Below are positions 1 through 9,576 of a stretch of DNA of 64,000 nucleotides, piece by piece. A program made the position numbers and the translations under genes. This DNA is from Paenibacillus doosanensis (GTDB lineage: Bacteria > Bacillota > Bacilli > Paenibacillales > NBRC-103111), in NCBI RefSeq assembly GCF_025060755.1, contig NZ_JANYUY010000010.1:1-64000 (forward strand), in the 5' to 3' direction. The notes beneath the pieces are model-generated. The model saw only the letters and a program-made list of their open reading frames with translations, was not told the DNA's origin and made no database searches. How positions within the stretch are numbered: position 1 is the first letter of the stretch; every line of letters starts with the position of its first letter.

Positions 1-65
1 GGTTCAGGACACCAAAGTGAACCGACCTTCCTCGCCAGCCATAGTAGCAGTGTTAACGTTTTTTG

Positions 66-137
66 TTAGTACCAACCCCATTTTCATCATCAATGGTGCC
101 GCGTCAGCGGCATGGATGGCTTTTGGGCGATTTGTTA
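66..137 (+). repeat. Partial copy (R0) of the dispersed structured repeat
   Basis: The stretch carries the 3' module of a repeat found more completely at 27806-28043: a TGCCGC/GCGGCA hairpin, then ATGGATGGCTTTTGGG and GATTTGTT. The 5' structured part seen in the copies at 9571 and 27806 is not recognisable here. A 60-codon open frame crossing it (17-199) is not a gene. It lies just upstream of the NAD operon promoter. Confidence 0.6.
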
Positions 138-161
138 TGCAGTATTCCGTCCAGAGGCCTA

Positions 162-190
162 TTGTGCCGGCAACTTCGTTGGCGTATAAT
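162..190 (+). promoter_or_regulatory. Sigma-A promoter of the NAD operon
   Basis: TTGTGC (162-167), a 17-base spacer and a consensus TATAAT (185-190) lie about 55 bases before the first gene. An AT-rich stretch with TTAATTAGTAATT follows the -10 and could hold a regulator site, but no clean palindrome is visible. Confidence 0.6.
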
Positions 191-244
191 CTTAATTAGT
201 AATTCGGAAATAACAAATTAAAATAAAGAAAGATGGAACGAGCG

Positions 245-1048
245 ATGTCCAAATATACGACCGAAGAAGAAGTTTTGCGCCATTACGATCCGAAGAAATA
301 TCGCACGCCGGACGGTTATACCTCCGATATCGTCTGCGCAACCATTGTCCGGGACAGCGAGGGGGACAATCTAACGGCGGCGAAGCCGGTGCTGAAGCTT
401 ATGCTTATTAAGCGGGCGGCCGCCGATCAGGAGGGGAATCCGAATATCGAGGGAGGCAAATGGGCTATTCCCGGCGGGTTTGGCTCCGACAAGGAGACGG
501 CTTACGAGACCGCGGTGCGGGAATTATCCGAAGAGACGGGAGTCACCGGCATTCACGTCGAGCATTTCGCCGTGTTCGACAAGCCCGGAAGAGACCGCAG
601 AGGCTGGATTATATCCAACGCGCATTACGCGATCGTCCCCGGCGACTATTTGGAGAAGCGAAAGGCTGCCGACGATGCGGAGGAATGCGAGCTCTTCACG
701 ATCGAAGAAGCTTTAGCGTTGGATCTCGCTTTCGATCATGCCGATATTTTGACGACGGCGGCGGCGGTCATTAAACGGGAGATGATGCAGACGACCGTAG
801 CCAGGCATTTTCTGCCGGCCGAGTTTACGCTTGCGGAGCTGCGGGACGTGCTGATGACGGTGCTGGCCGACGATCCGATGATTTACGTCAAATCGACCTT
901 CTGGGATAAGGCGCCGAAGCTGCCGTTCATCGAGCCGGCGACGGATGAGGAGGGCCGCATTAAGACGACCCGCCGCGAAGGGGTTACGAAGAGGGTGCGG
1001 TTGTTTCGCTTCAACGACTACGAACCGGTCGCTTCTATTTACCGTTAA
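245..1048 (+). CDS. Nudix hydrolase, NrtR/ADP-ribose pyrophosphatase-like
   Basis: The protein of about 267 residues has a complete Nudix box near residues 77-99 (GGFG, then E, then RELSEETG), so the metal and pyrophosphate ligands are present. The last 90 residues (from FTLAELRDVL on) look like the winged-helix tail of NrtR-type Nudix regulators of NAD metabolism, which bind ADP-ribose. It is first in an operon with NadD-like and NadE genes, which fits either a regulator or an ADP-ribose/NAD-salvage hydrolase. The box is intact, so catalysis may be retained. Start: ATG 245 (MSKYTTEEE) is preferred; ATG 233 in the same frame is possible, and neither has a strong ribosome site. Confidence 0.75.
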   Translation: MSKYTTEEEVLRHYDPKKYRTPDGYTSDIVCATIVRDSEGDNLTAAKPVLKLMLIKRAAADQEGNPNIEGGKWAIPGGFGSDKETAYETAVRELSEETGVTGIHVEHFAVFDKPGRDRRGWIISNAHYAIVPGDYLEKRKAADDAEECELFTIEEALALDLAFDHADILTTAAAVIKREMMQTTVARHFLPAEFTLAELRDVLMTVLADDPMIYVKSTFWDKAPKLPFIEPATDEEGRIKTTRREGVTKRVRLFRFNDYEPVASIYR

Positions 1049-1092
1049 CGAAAAACGTACATGCAAGAGCCAGAGAAAGAAGGGATACGGCT

Positions 1093-1707
1093 ATGAAAAT
1101 AGGAATTTACGGTTCGTCTTTCGATCCGGTCACGAATGTGCATCTATGGACCGCCTCGACAATCGCCCACCGCAAACGGCTGGATAAGGTGATTTTTTTG
1201 CCGTCCTCCAGCCGAAGATTGGATAAGTCGCCGCATGCGGCCGACGAGCACCGCGTCGCCATGATCAAGCTGGCGATTGCCGACAATCCGAAGTTCGAGC
1301 TGGACTGCTATGAGCTGAACGTCCTTGCGGGCATGCAGTATACGTATTATACGATGGAATATTTCAAGCAGCGGTACCCGGCGGACGATCTGTACTTTAT
1401 TATGGGAGCCGATCTGCTTGTCGATATCGGCGCAGGCAAATGGTCGCACGGAGAGGAGCTGGTCAGCAAGAATAAGTTCATCGTGATGGCCAGAAACGGC
1501 ATCGATATGCTGGCGGCCATCGCCAAGTCTCCGCTGCTGCGCAATCACGATGACGGCGACCGGTTCCAACTGGTCGATAAAGGACTGGCAATGGAAATCA
1601 GTTCTACTTATATACGCGAGGAATTCGCCCGCGGCGGAGAGCCTCGTTACCTGCTGCCGGATTCCTGCTACCGTTACATTGCGGAACACGGGTTGTACCG
1701 GAGTTAA
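1093..1707 (+). CDS. nadD: Nicotinate-nucleotide adenylyltransferase (NadD-like)
   Basis: The 204-residue nucleotidyltransferase begins with GIYGSSFDPVTNVHL, a variant of the family G(G/S)xFDPxHxGH signature; the second conserved position is Asn-Val-His rather than the usual xGH. ISSTYIRE near residue 169 is the family's ISSTxIR motif. NadD makes deamido-NAD from nicotinate mononucleotide and ATP, and NadE, encoded 23 bases downstream, amidates it. The Nudix gene lies 44 bases upstream. AGAAGGGA precedes the ATG. The degenerate first motif means it could be a second, specialised paralogue and not the main NadD. Confidence 0.8.
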   Translation: MKIGIYGSSFDPVTNVHLWTASTIAHRKRLDKVIFLPSSSRRLDKSPHAADEHRVAMIKLAIADNPKFELDCYELNVLAGMQYTYYTMEYFKQRYPADDLYFIMGADLLVDIGAGKWSHGEELVSKNKFIVMARNGIDMLAAIAKSPLLRNHDDGDRFQLVDKGLAMEISSTYIREEFARGGEPRYLLPDSCYRYIAEHGLYRS

Positions 1708-1730
1708 CATCAATAAGGAGGTTGTGACTT

Positions 1731-2561
1731 ATGACGACACTTCAACAACAGATTATCGCGGAGCTCGGAGTGAAACCGGACATTGACGGCTTGGAGGAAT
1801 TTCGGAGAAGCGTCCGGTTCTTGAAACAATATTTGCAGAAGCACGACAACGTCGAAGCTCTCGTGCTGGGTCTGTCGCTCGGTCAAGATTCGACGCTGAC
1901 GGGCAAATGCGCGCAAGTCGCATGCGATGAGCTGAACCTGGAGCTTGGCCGCAAAAAATACCGCTTCATCGGCGTCAGATTGCCGTACGGCATTCAAGCG
2001 GACGAACAGGACGCGGAAGCGGTCATGTCATTCATTCAGCCCGACGTCGTCTTGAGCGTCAATATTAAGGAAGCGGTCGACGCCAGCGCGGCGGCCGTGG
2101 AAGCGGCGATCCAAGCACCGGTTTCGGATTTCTTGAAAGGGAATATGAAGGCTCGCCACCGGATGGAGGTGCAGTACACGATTGCCGGTCATTATAAAGG
2201 CGTCGTGCTAGGGACGGATCACGCCGCCGAAGCCGTAACGGGCTTCTACACCAAATTCGGCGACGGCGCGGCCGATTTGACGCCGATCTTCCGGCTGAAC
2301 AAACGGCAGGGCCGCCGCATTCTCGAGCTGCTCGGATGCCCGGAGCGGCTGTACCGCAAAACGCCGACGGCGGATTTGGAAGGAAACCGTCCGCAGCTTC
2401 CGGATGAAGATGCGCTCGGCGTGACTTACGATCAGATCGACGACTACTTGGAAGGGAAGCTCGTGCCGGAACAAGCGCGGCTGACCATCGAAGGCTGGTA
2501 CGTACGTACGAAGCATAAACGGAAACCGCCGATAACGGTGTTCGACGACTGGTGGAACTGA
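1731..2561 (+). CDS. nadE: NH3-dependent NAD synthetase
   Basis: NadE adenylates deamido-NAD and amidates it to NAD+. The 276 residues match the ammonia-dependent form; there is no glutaminase domain. [23 protein letters not shown] and FDDWWN at the C-terminus are hallmark segments. Odd point: the ATP pyrophosphatase loop, SGGQDS in the family, reads SLGQDS here (residues 49-54), so Leu replaces the second residue. AAGGAGG lies just before ATG 1731. It is last in the NAD operon and is followed by a dispersed repeat, with no clear terminator. Confidence 0.93.
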   Translation: MTTLQQQIIAELGVKPDIDGLEEFRRSVRFLKQYLQKHDNVEALVLGLSLGQDSTLTGKCAQVACDELNLELGRKKYRFIGVRLPYGIQADEQDAEAVMSFIQPDVVLSVNIKEAVDASAAAVEAAIQAPVSDFLKGNMKARHRMEVQYTIAGHYKGVVLGTDHAAEAVTGFYTKFGDGAADLTPIFRLNKRQGRRILELLGCPERLYRKTPTADLEGNRPQLPDEDALGVTYDQIDDYLEGKLVPEQARLTIEGWYVRTKHKRKPPITVFDDWWN

Positions 2562-2587
2562 GAACAGAACTTAGAAGCGTGGCGAAC

Positions 2588-2651
2588 AAGTGGCCGAAGA
2601 GTCGATAGAAAGTTGGAGCAGCGTAAGCGGTCGCCTTTGTAGACGGATTTT
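2588..2651 (-). repeat. Copy of a second dispersed intergenic repeat
   Basis: Read on the minus strand this begins AAATCCGTCTAC and continues through GGCGACCGCTTAC to GGCCACTT. The same string with scattered changes occurs on the + strand at 20945-21010, and a more diverged partial copy at 20619-20660. It occupies the gap after nadE and has no reading frame of its own. Confidence 0.65.
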
Positions 2652-2758
2652 AATAGATTGTTCATAATATTCACCCAATGTTCACGGTTTGCCGGCGTTC
2701 TTTCTATTATACTGGAATTGTTGCAGCCGGTATAAGACCGCTTGGAGAGGTGGATGGT

Positions 2759-3148
2759 ATGAAAAAGAAATGGATGTTTTTATCTGCCGGCATAGGCGTC
2801 GTGCTGATCGCCGCGTTGATCCTGCTGTTTACGGACGGGAACGCGTCTGCGGCCGATCCGTCGTCATTGCCGGAGAATCAGGGGTATCAAATCGTAACGG
2901 TAAATGTCAAATCCGACGGCTTCGAGCCTGAGCATATCGAATTGAAAGCCGGCGTCCCGGTCAAACTGAATTTTAAGAAGGAATCGAATCTTACCTGCAT
3001 TAAAAATGTGATGTTCGAGAAGCTCGGGATCGACGCCAATTTGGATAAAGGGAATAACCTGGTCGAGCTATCCGATCTGAAGCCGGGCACATATGAATAT
3101 CATTGCGGGATGTATATGTATTACGGAACGGTCACGGTCAAGCCGTAA
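2759..3148 (+). CDS. Membrane-anchored cupredoxin-like protein
   Basis: This protein of about 129 residues has an uncleaved or signal-type N-terminal helix (KKKWMFLSAGIG, then hydrophobic to residue 24) and an extracellular cupredoxin fold. Likely copper ligands are Cys in LTCIKN and the C-terminal YHCGMYMYYG cluster (His, Cys, Met). It resembles the small cupredoxin domains found alone or in EfeO-type proteins and would act outside the membrane in copper or electron handling. ATG 2759 follows GAGAGGTGG; an earlier in-frame ATG at 2678 would place a non-signal-like stretch before the helix. It stands alone, with a terminator 30 bases after the stop. Confidence 0.75.
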   Translation: MKKKWMFLSAGIGVVLIAALILLFTDGNASAADPSSLPENQGYQIVTVNVKSDGFEPEHIELKAGVPVKLNFKKESNLTCIKNVMFEKLGIDANLDKGNNLVELSDLKPGTYEYHCGMYMYYGTVTVKP

Positions 3149-3177
3149 CCTGTTTTTGCCCGCGAGAGCACGATATA

Positions 3178-3229
3178 AGGCTCTGCCGCCAAGTCTCCGT
3201 TATCGGAAGATTGGGGCAGAGTCTTTTTT
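3178..3229 (+). terminator. Rho-independent terminator after the cupredoxin gene
   Basis: GGCTCTGCC pairs with GGGCAGAGTC across a 25-base loop, followed by TTTTTT. Confidence 0.8.
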
Positions 3230-3274
3230 GCCGGAGAGTAGATTTCTTTTCTTGAACATAATTACTTAATGGAT

Positions 3275-3303
3275 TTTACATTCGTTCATTCGCGTGCTAT
3301 GAT
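3275..3303 (+). promoter_or_regulatory. Sigma-A promoter of the deo operon
   Basis: TTTACA (3275-3280), a 17-base spacer and TATGAT (3298-3303) lie 70 bases before deoC. I see no convincing cre or DeoR palindrome in the leader. Confidence 0.75.
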
Positions 3304-3371
3304 AACGATGAAGTCATGAAAATCATCGCATTGGCACACATTAATTTTAAAAAAGCCGAGGAGAGAATAAC

Positions 3372-4037
3372 ATGAATTTAGCCGGTATGATTGATCACAC
3401 GTTGCTGCGGGCGGATGCTACGAAAGCGGAGATCACGAAGCTCACGGAAGAAGCCAAAAAATATAAGTTCGCTTCGGTTTGCGTCAATCCGACCTGGGTC
3501 GCTTATTCGGCGGAACAGCTGTCGGGGACGGAAGTGAAGGTTTGTACGGTGATCGGATTCCCGCTCGGAGCTTCGACTTCGGCCGTGAAGGCGTTCGAGA
3601 CGAAGGATGCTATCGCAAACGGTGCGACGGAGGTCGATATGGTCGTGAATATCGCCGCCTTGAAGGATGGGAACGACGAGCTCGTCGAGAACGATATTAA
3701 AGCGGTTGTCGACGCCGCGGCGGGCAAAGCAATTGTGAAGGTCATTATTGAGACATGCCTTCTAAGCGATGAGGAAAAAGAGCGCGCCTGCAGGCTCGCT
3801 GTCCAAGCGGGCGCCGATTTCGTAAAAACGTCGACAGGCTTCTCCACGGGCGGAGCCACAGCCGAAGACGTTGCGTTGATGCGCAAAACGGTCGGCGAAC
3901 GCGCAGGAGTAAAAGCATCCGGAGGCGTACGAAGTCTGGAAGATATGCAAAAGATGATCAAAGCGGGCGCTAACCGGATCGGAGCCAGCTCCGGAGTCAA
4001 GATTATGGAAGGCGGCCGTTCGGATTCGTCTTATTAA
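3372..4037 (+). CDS. deoC: Deoxyribose-phosphate aldolase
   Basis: DeoC cleaves 2-deoxyribose 5-phosphate to glyceraldehyde 3-phosphate and acetaldehyde in the cytosol. The 221 residues are the usual size. The Schiff-base lysine is in FVKTSTGF (about K152), and [12 protein letters not shown] plus [10 protein letters not shown] form the phosphate site. GAGGAGAG precedes the ATG. It is first of five nucleoside-catabolism genes and works on the product of the phosphopentomutase encoded two genes downstream. Confidence 0.97.
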   Translation: MNLAGMIDHTLLRADATKAEITKLTEEAKKYKFASVCVNPTWVAYSAEQLSGTEVKVCTVIGFPLGASTSAVKAFETKDAIANGATEVDMVVNIAALKDGNDELVENDIKAVVDAAAGKAIVKVIIETCLLSDEEKERACRLAVQAGADFVKTSTGFSTGGATAEDVALMRKTVGERAGVKASGGVRSLEDMQKMIKAGANRIGASSGVKIMEGGRSDSSY

Positions 4038-4152
4038 GCGCCGGCAAGCTTTCGGGGAAAACGAGTCATGCTGGATATTATTTTCTGAATAGGTGTTGGA
4101 TACGCTTAGAGCAGGCATACTAAAACGACTAACTTTGTGGAGGAATAACACC

Positions 4153-5331
4153 ATGAAATTTTTAGTTGCCATTCTAGGCGTGCTGGTCGTCTTCGTTCTC
4201 ACTTATGCGGGAAGCAACGACCGGCGGAGCATCCGCTACCGTCCGCTTGCAGTAATGATCGTATTGCAGGTGGTGCTTGCTTTTATCCTGCTCCATACAG
4301 GTATCGGGGAGTTCCTGATCGGAGGGTTCGCTTCGGTATTCGAGAAGCTGCTGACTTATGCGGCGGAAGGCGTCAATTTTGTATTCGGAGGTCTCGCCAA
4401 CGAAGGGCAATCCCCGTTCTTTCTCTCGGTGCTGCTGCCGATCGTGTTTATTTCGGCGCTCATCGGCATTTTGCAGTACACCCGGATTTTGCCGTTTATT
4501 ATTAAATATATCGGCTTGGTCTTGAGTAAAGTAAACGGAATGGGGAAGCTGGAATCATATAATGCGGTGGCTTCGGCGATTTTGGGACAATCCGAAGTGT
4601 TCATCTCCGTCAAAAAACAGATCGGCATGCTGCCGAAGCAGCGGCTCTACACACTGTGCGCCTCGGCGATGTCGACCGTTTCGATGTCGATCGTCGGAGC
4701 CTATATGCAGATGATCAACCCCAAATATGTCGTCACAGCGCTTGTTCTGAACTTATTCGGGGGATTCATTGTCGCTTCGATTTTGAATCCTTACGTCGTT
4801 TCCAGAGAAGAGGACATTCTTGAAGTTCACGATGAAGAGAAGCAGTCCTTCTTTGAAATGCTCGGGGAATATATTATGGACGGTTTCAAGGTTGCAATCA
4901 CCGTAGCGGCGATGCTGATCGGTTTCGTAGCGATCATTGCCCTGGTCAACGGCATCTTCAGCGGTATTCTCGGCATTTCGTTCCAGCAGCTGCTTGGATA
5001 TATTTTCGCTCCGTTCGCTTTCGTCATGGGCGTGCCTTGGCGGGAAGCGGTGGAGGCGGGGAGCATTATGGCGACCAAGATGGTGGCCAACGAGTTCGTG
5101 GCTATGCTCGATCTCGGCAAGCATGCCGAATTGTCGGCCAGAACCGTCGGTATCGTATCCGTGTTTCTCGTGTCGTTCGCCAATTTCTCCTCTATCGGCA
5201 TTATCGCCGGCGCAGTGAAAGGCTTGCATGAGAAGCAGGGGAACGTGGTGGCAAGGTTCGGTCTGAAATTGCTGTACGGGGCGACGATGGTCAGCGTGTT
5301 ATCGGCCACGGTTGCCGGCTTGTTTTTGTAA
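4153..5331 (+). CDS. nupC: Concentrative nucleoside transporter, NupC type
   Basis: A cation-coupled nucleoside importer of about 392 residues with many hydrophobic helices. The segment around [10 protein letters not shown] and the loop [12 protein letters not shown] are typical of CNT/NupC proteins. It would supply deoxynucleosides to the phosphorylases of the same operon. ATG 4153 is chosen because TGGAGGAATAAC lies just before it; an in-frame ATG at 4093 lacks such a site and would precede the first helix. It sits between deoC (115-base gap) and deoB (34-base gap). Confidence 0.93.
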   Translation: MKFLVAILGVLVVFVLTYAGSNDRRSIRYRPLAVMIVLQVVLAFILLHTGIGEFLIGGFASVFEKLLTYAAEGVNFVFGGLANEGQSPFFLSVLLPIVFISALIGILQYTRILPFIIKYIGLVLSKVNGMGKLESYNAVASAILGQSEVFISVKKQIGMLPKQRLYTLCASAMSTVSMSIVGAYMQMINPKYVVTALVLNLFGGFIVASILNPYVVSREEDILEVHDEEKQSFFEMLGEYIMDGFKVAITVAAMLIGFVAIIALVNGIFSGILGISFQQLLGYIFAPFAFVMGVPWREAVEAGSIMATKMVANEFVAMLDLGKHAELSARTVGIVSVFLVSFANFSSIGIIAGAVKGLHEKQGNVVARFGLKLLYGATMVSVLSATVAGLFL

Positions 5332-5365
5332 CGGCCGAAAAATATTGTCATAAAGGAGTACATAT

Positions 5366-6547
5366 ATGGATCGATTCAAAAGAGTTCACCTTATCGTTAT
5401 GGATTCCGTAGGAATCGGGGAAGCGCCCGATGCCGCCAAATTCGACGATTACGACGTCGACACGCTCGGACATATCGCCCGCGAGCGGGGCGGACTGAAC
5501 ATGCCGAATATGGCCAAGCTCGGCTTGTCCAACATTCGGGAGATCGAGGGCGTGCCGAAGGCGGCCGCACCGATGGCCTATTACACCAAAATGCAGGAAG
5601 CCTCGAACGGCAAAGATACGATGACGGGTCACTGGGAGATTATGGGACTTAACATAGCTACTCCGTTCCGGGTATTTCCGGACGGGTTTCCGAAGGAGTT
5701 AATCTCCCGGATCGAAGAAAAGACCGGCCGCAAGGTAATCGGCAACAAGCCGGCCAGCGGCACGGAAATTATTGCGGAGCTCGGGGAAGAGCATGTGAAG
5801 ACCGGGGCGCTGATCGTTTACACGTCCGCCGACTCCGTACTGCAAATCGCCGCGCACGAAGACGTCGTGCCGCTCAAGGAGCTGTATGAGATTTGCGAAT
5901 TTTGCCGCGAAATTACGCTTGAGGACCCGTATATGCTCGGCCGCATTATCGCCCGTCCGTTCGTAGGAGAGCCGGGCAGCTTCACCCGGACGGCCAACCG
6001 GCACGACTACGCGCTGAAGCCGTTCGGCAAGACGACGATGAACACGCTCCAGGAAGCGGGCTATGACGTGATCGCGATCGGCAAAATATCGGATATTTAC
6101 GATGGCGAAGGCGTCACCAAAGCGATTCGCACCGTGTCCAACATGGACGGAATGGATAAGCTCATCCATGTCATGGGCGAGCCGTTCGAAGGGCTCAGCT
6201 TCGTCAATCTCGTCGATTTCGACGCGCTGTATGGCCACCGCCGCGACCCGCAGGGGTACGGACAAGCGTTAGAGGAGTATGATGCCCGGCTGCCGGAAGC
6301 TCTGTCCAAGATGACGGCCGACGATCTGCTCATCATCACCGCCGACCACGGCAACGACCCGACTTACCGGGGGACCGATCATACCCGCGAATATGTGCCG
6401 CTTATTGTGTATTCGCCGCGTTTTGCCCAAGGAGGACGGGAGCTGCCGCTGCGCCGGACGTTTGCGGATATAGCGGCCACCGTGGCCGAGAACTTCGGCG
6501 TCGCATTGCCGGAGCACGGGACCAGCTTTTTGCAAGATTTGAAATAA
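5366..6547 (+). CDS. deoB: Phosphopentomutase
   Basis: DeoB interconverts (deoxy)ribose 1- and 5-phosphate, linking the phosphorylases to DeoC. The 393 residues belong to the alkaline-phosphatase-like metalloenzymes: metal ligands are expected in VMDSVGIG (D13) and ADHGNDP with the following DHTRE, and the phospho-acceptor threonine in [10 protein letters not shown]. The ribosome site is AAAGGAG. The gene is full length. Confidence 0.97.
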   Translation: MDRFKRVHLIVMDSVGIGEAPDAAKFDDYDVDTLGHIARERGGLNMPNMAKLGLSNIREIEGVPKAAAPMAYYTKMQEASNGKDTMTGHWEIMGLNIATPFRVFPDGFPKELISRIEEKTGRKVIGNKPASGTEIIAELGEEHVKTGALIVYTSADSVLQIAAHEDVVPLKELYEICEFCREITLEDPYMLGRIIARPFVGEPGSFTRTANRHDYALKPFGKTTMNTLQEAGYDVIAIGKISDIYDGEGVTKAIRTVSNMDGMDKLIHVMGEPFEGLSFVNLVDFDALYGHRRDPQGYGQALEEYDARLPEALSKMTADDLLIITADHGNDPTYRGTDHTREYVPLIVYSPRFAQGGRELPLRRTFADIAATVAENFGVALPEHGTSFLQDLK

Positions 6548-6568
6548 GCATTTAGGGGGAAAAAAGAA

Positions 6569-7276
6569 ATGAGCGTTCATATCGGGGCTAAACAAGGCGA
6601 CATCGCCGAAACGATCCTGCTGCCGGGCGATCCGCTGCGGGCCAAATATATTGCCGAGAAGTATCTTGAAAATGTCGTTTGCTACAACGAGGTTCGGGGG
6701 ATGCTCGGATTTACGGGAACCTATCAGGGCAAGCGCATATCCGTGCAGGGCTCCGGGATGGGGATTCCGTCGATCAGCATTTATGTCAATGAACTTATAA
6801 GCCAATACGGCGTCAAAAATTTATTCCGCGTCGGCACCTGCGGCGCGATGCAGGAGCATGTCCGCGTGCGCGATGTCATTCTCGCCCAAGCTTGCTGCAC
6901 GGATTCCAGCATGAACCGTCATGTGTTCGGAGGCTTCGACTTTTCGCCGATCGCCAGCTTCCCGCTGCTGAAGGCGGCTTATGAGCGCGGCGCAGCCAAA
7001 GGGCTGAAGCTGCATGTCGGCAATATTTTCAGCTCGGATATGTTTTACCGGGAAGATAAATCGGTCGTGCAAAAGCTGATGGATTACGGGGTGCTCGGAG
7101 TGGAGATGGAAACGACCGCTCTCTACACGCTCGCGGCGAAATTCGGCGTTAATGCGCTGACGATTCTGACGGTGAGCGATCACTTGCTTACCGGCGAAGA
7201 AACGACGGCCGAAGAGCGCCAGACGACATTCCACGATATGATGGAAGTGGCGCTGGATACGGCGATAGCTCTGTAA
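6569..7276 (+). CDS. deoD: Purine nucleoside phosphorylase, DeoD type
   Basis: Phosphorolysis of purine (deoxy)nucleosides to base and (deoxy)ribose 1-phosphate. The 235 residues fit the hexameric DeoD family, with [11 protein letters not shown] at the start, the [10 protein letters not shown] phosphate-loop region, [10 protein letters not shown] for the nucleoside and [10 protein letters not shown] with the catalytic Asp. GGGGGAAAA precedes the ATG. It is 21 bases after deoB. Confidence 0.96.
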   Translation: MSVHIGAKQGDIAETILLPGDPLRAKYIAEKYLENVVCYNEVRGMLGFTGTYQGKRISVQGSGMGIPSISIYVNELISQYGVKNLFRVGTCGAMQEHVRVRDVILAQACCTDSSMNRHVFGGFDFSPIASFPLLKAAYERGAAKGLKLHVGNIFSSDMFYREDKSVVQKLMDYGVLGVEMETTALYTLAAKFGVNALTILTVSDHLLTGEETTAEERQTTFHDMMEVALDTAIAL

Positions 7277-7327
7277 ATAATCACCACCCTTTTAGACGTA
7301 CAAGTGAAAAAGGAGGCGAAGCAAGCG

Positions 7328-8629
7328 ATGAGAATGGTAGATCTGATTGAAAAGAAACGTGACGGCGGAGAATTGACGACCGAGGAGATCAACTTCATCA
7401 TTGAAGGCTACACGAACAACGAAATCCCCGATTATCAAGTCAGCGCTTGGGCGATGGCCGTATTTTTCAAGGATATGACCGAGCGGGAGCGGGCCGATTT
7501 GACGATGGCGATGGTGCATTCCGGAGACACGATCGATCTGTCGGCCATCGAAGGCGTGAAGGTGGATAAGCATTCCACCGGCGGGGTAGGCGATACGACG
7601 ACGCTGGTGCTTGCGCCTCTGGTGGCTGCGCTCGACATCCCGGTCGCCAAGATGTCCGGCCGCGGACTCGGGCATACCGGCGGAACGATCGACAAGCTGG
7701 AGGCGATCGAAGGGTTTCACGTCGAGATCAGCAAAGAGCAGTTCGTCGATTTGGTGAACCGCCATAAAATCGCCGTCATCGGCCAATCCGGCAACTTGAC
7801 GCCGGCCGACAAGAAGCTGTACGCGCTGCGCGACGTGACCGCGACGGTGAACTCGATCCCTCTCATCGCGAGCTCGATCATGAGCAAGAAAATCGCCGCA
7901 GGCTCCGACGCGATCGTGCTCGACGTGAAAACGGGCGCAGGCGCCTTCATGAAGACGGCGGAAGACGCCAAGGAGCTGGCGCAAGCGATGGTTCGCATCG
8001 GCAACAGCGTCGGACGCAAAACGATGGCGGTCATCTCCGATATGATTCAGCCGCTCGGCTTTGCGATCGGGAACGCGCTGGAAGTGAAGGAAGCGATCGA
8101 TACGCTGCGCGGCAAAGGTCCGAAAGATCTGGAAGAGCTCTGTTTGGCGCTGGGGCGTCAGATGGTGTTTCTGGCGAATAAAGCTTCGTCGCTCGAAGAA
8201 GCGGAGGAGAAGCTGCGCGAGGTGATCCGCAGCGGCAAGGCGCTGGAGAAGTTCAAAGAATTTGTCGCCAATCAAGGCGGCGATCCGTCCATCGTCGATC
8301 ATCCCGAGAAGCTGCCTCAGGCGGCTTTTCAAATCGAAGTGCCTGCCCGGGAAGACGGCGTCGTCGCCGAAATCGTCGCGGACGAAATCGGCACGGCGGC
8401 TATGTGGCTCGGGGCCGGACGCGCGACGAAGGACTCCGAGATCGATCTGGCCGTAGGCTTGATGCTGAACAAGAAAATCGGCGACCCGGTCAAAGCCGGA
8501 GAGTCGCTGGTCACGATCCATGCGAACCGGGAAGAGGTGACGGATGTGATCGAGAAAATTTACGCGAACATCCGGATCGCCGATCATGCCGAAGCTCCGG
8601 TGCTCGTGCACGGCATTGTAACGGAATGA
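7328..8629 (+). CDS. pdp: Pyrimidine-nucleoside phosphorylase
   Basis: Phosphorolysis of thymidine, deoxyuridine and uridine. It has 433 residues from ATG 7328, the same length as Bacillus Pdp. The glycosyltransferase family 3 signature is present: [13 protein letters not shown], then [13 protein letters not shown] and [21 protein letters not shown] lies 12 bases before this ATG; an in-frame GTG at 7304 overlaps that ribosome site and is unlikely. It is the last gene of the deo operon, with a terminator 35 bases on. Confidence 0.96.
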   Translation: MRMVDLIEKKRDGGELTTEEINFIIEGYTNNEIPDYQVSAWAMAVFFKDMTERERADLTMAMVHSGDTIDLSAIEGVKVDKHSTGGVGDTTTLVLAPLVAALDIPVAKMSGRGLGHTGGTIDKLEAIEGFHVEISKEQFVDLVNRHKIAVIGQSGNLTPADKKLYALRDVTATVNSIPLIASSIMSKKIAAGSDAIVLDVKTGAGAFMKTAEDAKELAQAMVRIGNSVGRKTMAVISDMIQPLGFAIGNALEVKEAIDTLRGKGPKDLEELCLALGRQMVFLANKASSLEEAEEKLREVIRSGKALEKFKEFVANQGGDPSIVDHPEKLPQAAFQIEVPAREDGVVAEIVADEIGTAAMWLGAGRATKDSEIDLAVGLMLNKKIGDPVKAGESLVTIHANREEVTDVIEKIYANIRIADHAEAPVLVHGIVTE

Positions 8630-8663
8630 CGCAGCGGATTAAGGATTGACAGCGGGGAATAGA

Positions 8664-8703
8664 AACAGGCCTTGAGTCCATGCGGACTTGAGGCCTTGTT
8701 TGT
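8664..8703 (+). terminator. Terminator of the deo operon
   Basis: GGCCTTGAGTCC pairs with GGACTTGAGGCC (two G-T pairs) over a 4-base loop and is followed by TTGTTT. Confidence 0.85.
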
Positions 8704-8790
8704 CTGTGACTGGTCATTTGTCACGATTTCGATTTTGCGGCATATCATGCCTACATAGTAAGCAGACATCGGAACGGAGTGGATCAAGTC

Positions 8791-9459
8791 ATGGCGACAT
8801 TGTATATGGATTATACGAAGCCCGGTGTGCAGTATTTTTTTGACGTCAATAAAAACCGAATTACCACCCGAAATGCGGACAATTTCATTAACCGGCTGGG
8901 CCGGGATAATCTCAACACGCTGGGCAACGTATCTCTGCTCGATATTTATTTAAGCAAAGGGCGCGTCGTCGAGCCGCATTATCACCAGAACGCGGCGGAG
9001 CTGGTATATTGCATTGGCGGGGCCGCTACGGTATCGCTGATCAATCCTTTTAACAACCAAATCAGCAACATTCCGATCACTCCGGGGCAGGTGGCCAATG
9101 TTCCGCAAGGCTGGTGGCATTGGGAAATCGCTACGGAAGATAAAACCCACTTGCTGGCCATTTTCGATGCGCCGTATCCGGAATATATTTTCGGTTCGGA
9201 TATTTTGACGAAGACGCCGATCGAAGTTCTTGCCCACACGTATTGTCTGGACCCCGAGTTGTTGAAGAAAACGCTGGAGCCACTTCATAACGAAACGATC
9301 GTCATAGGACCTACGGATCAATGCGTCGCCCAAACGCAAAAATCGGCAAAGCCGCAAGCCGGCACGTCTGCCGCGAACGCGAACAATCAGCCGAATGCCA
9401 TGAGAAATTACCGGTATCAGCCTCAACCTACATATTATGGCGGCGGCTGGTATCGTTAG
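8791..9459 (+). CDS. Cupin-domain protein with Tyr/Gly-rich tail
   Basis: About 222 residues. A single cupin barrel has the first motif EPHYHQNAAELVY (His, His, Glu metal ligands) and the second GQVANVPQGWWHW (His). This resembles the metal-cupin halves of the oxalate-decarboxylase-like family. The last 45 residues are low-complexity (Gln, Asn, Tyr, Gly) and end YYGGGWYR, a composition common in spore-coat proteins, so a coat or outer-layer role is possible but unproved. ATG 8791 is used; GTG 8779 in frame sits on the only ribosome-site-like sequence. TTGTCA with a 17-base spacer and a weak CATATC lies upstream. It stands alone. Confidence 0.7.
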   Translation: MATLYMDYTKPGVQYFFDVNKNRITTRNADNFINRLGRDNLNTLGNVSLLDIYLSKGRVVEPHYHQNAAELVYCIGGAATVSLINPFNNQISNIPITPGQVANVPQGWWHWEIATEDKTHLLAIFDAPYPEYIFGSDILTKTPIEVLAHTYCLDPELLKKTLEPLHNETIVIGPTDQCVAQTQKSAKPQAGTSAANANNQPNAMRNYRYQPQPTYYGGGWYR

Positions 9460-9542
9460 GAAGCAACGCGCTATACGCTCAAGCGCCGGAAGGTGCAAAC
9501 GGCATGGGCGGCTATCGCTTACGCGGTAAGATACAATGCTGG

Positions 9543-9576
9543 AACAAGCTCCGACTTCGGAGCTTGTTTGTTGTTT
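9543..9576 (+). terminator. Terminator after the cupin gene
   Basis: AACAAGCTCCG pairs with CGGAGCTTGTT around a 4-base loop; the T-rich tail merges into the repeat that starts at about 9571. Confidence 0.85.

Noticed and set aside
17-199. Short open frame at the left edge
   Set aside because: It overlaps repeat R0 and the -10 of the NAD operon promoter, and the frame is not kept in the other repeat copies.
3304-3371. TGAAAATCATCGCA as a cre site of the deo operon
   Set aside because: It lacks the central CG that defines cre and matches only about 11 of 14 positions.
7292-8611. Long open frame on the minus strand opposite pdp
   Set aside because: It mirrors the codon pattern of the pdp gene, has no family similarity by eye and no ribosome site. 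Similar long antisense frames opposite the ABC exporter (12538-14535) and sufB/sufD (53647-55491) were rejected for the same reason.
8715-8750. Sporulation (sigma-E or sigma-K) promoter of the cupin gene
   Set aside because: CATATCAT resembles a sigma-E/K -10, but the -35 spacing does not fit either consensus convincingly.
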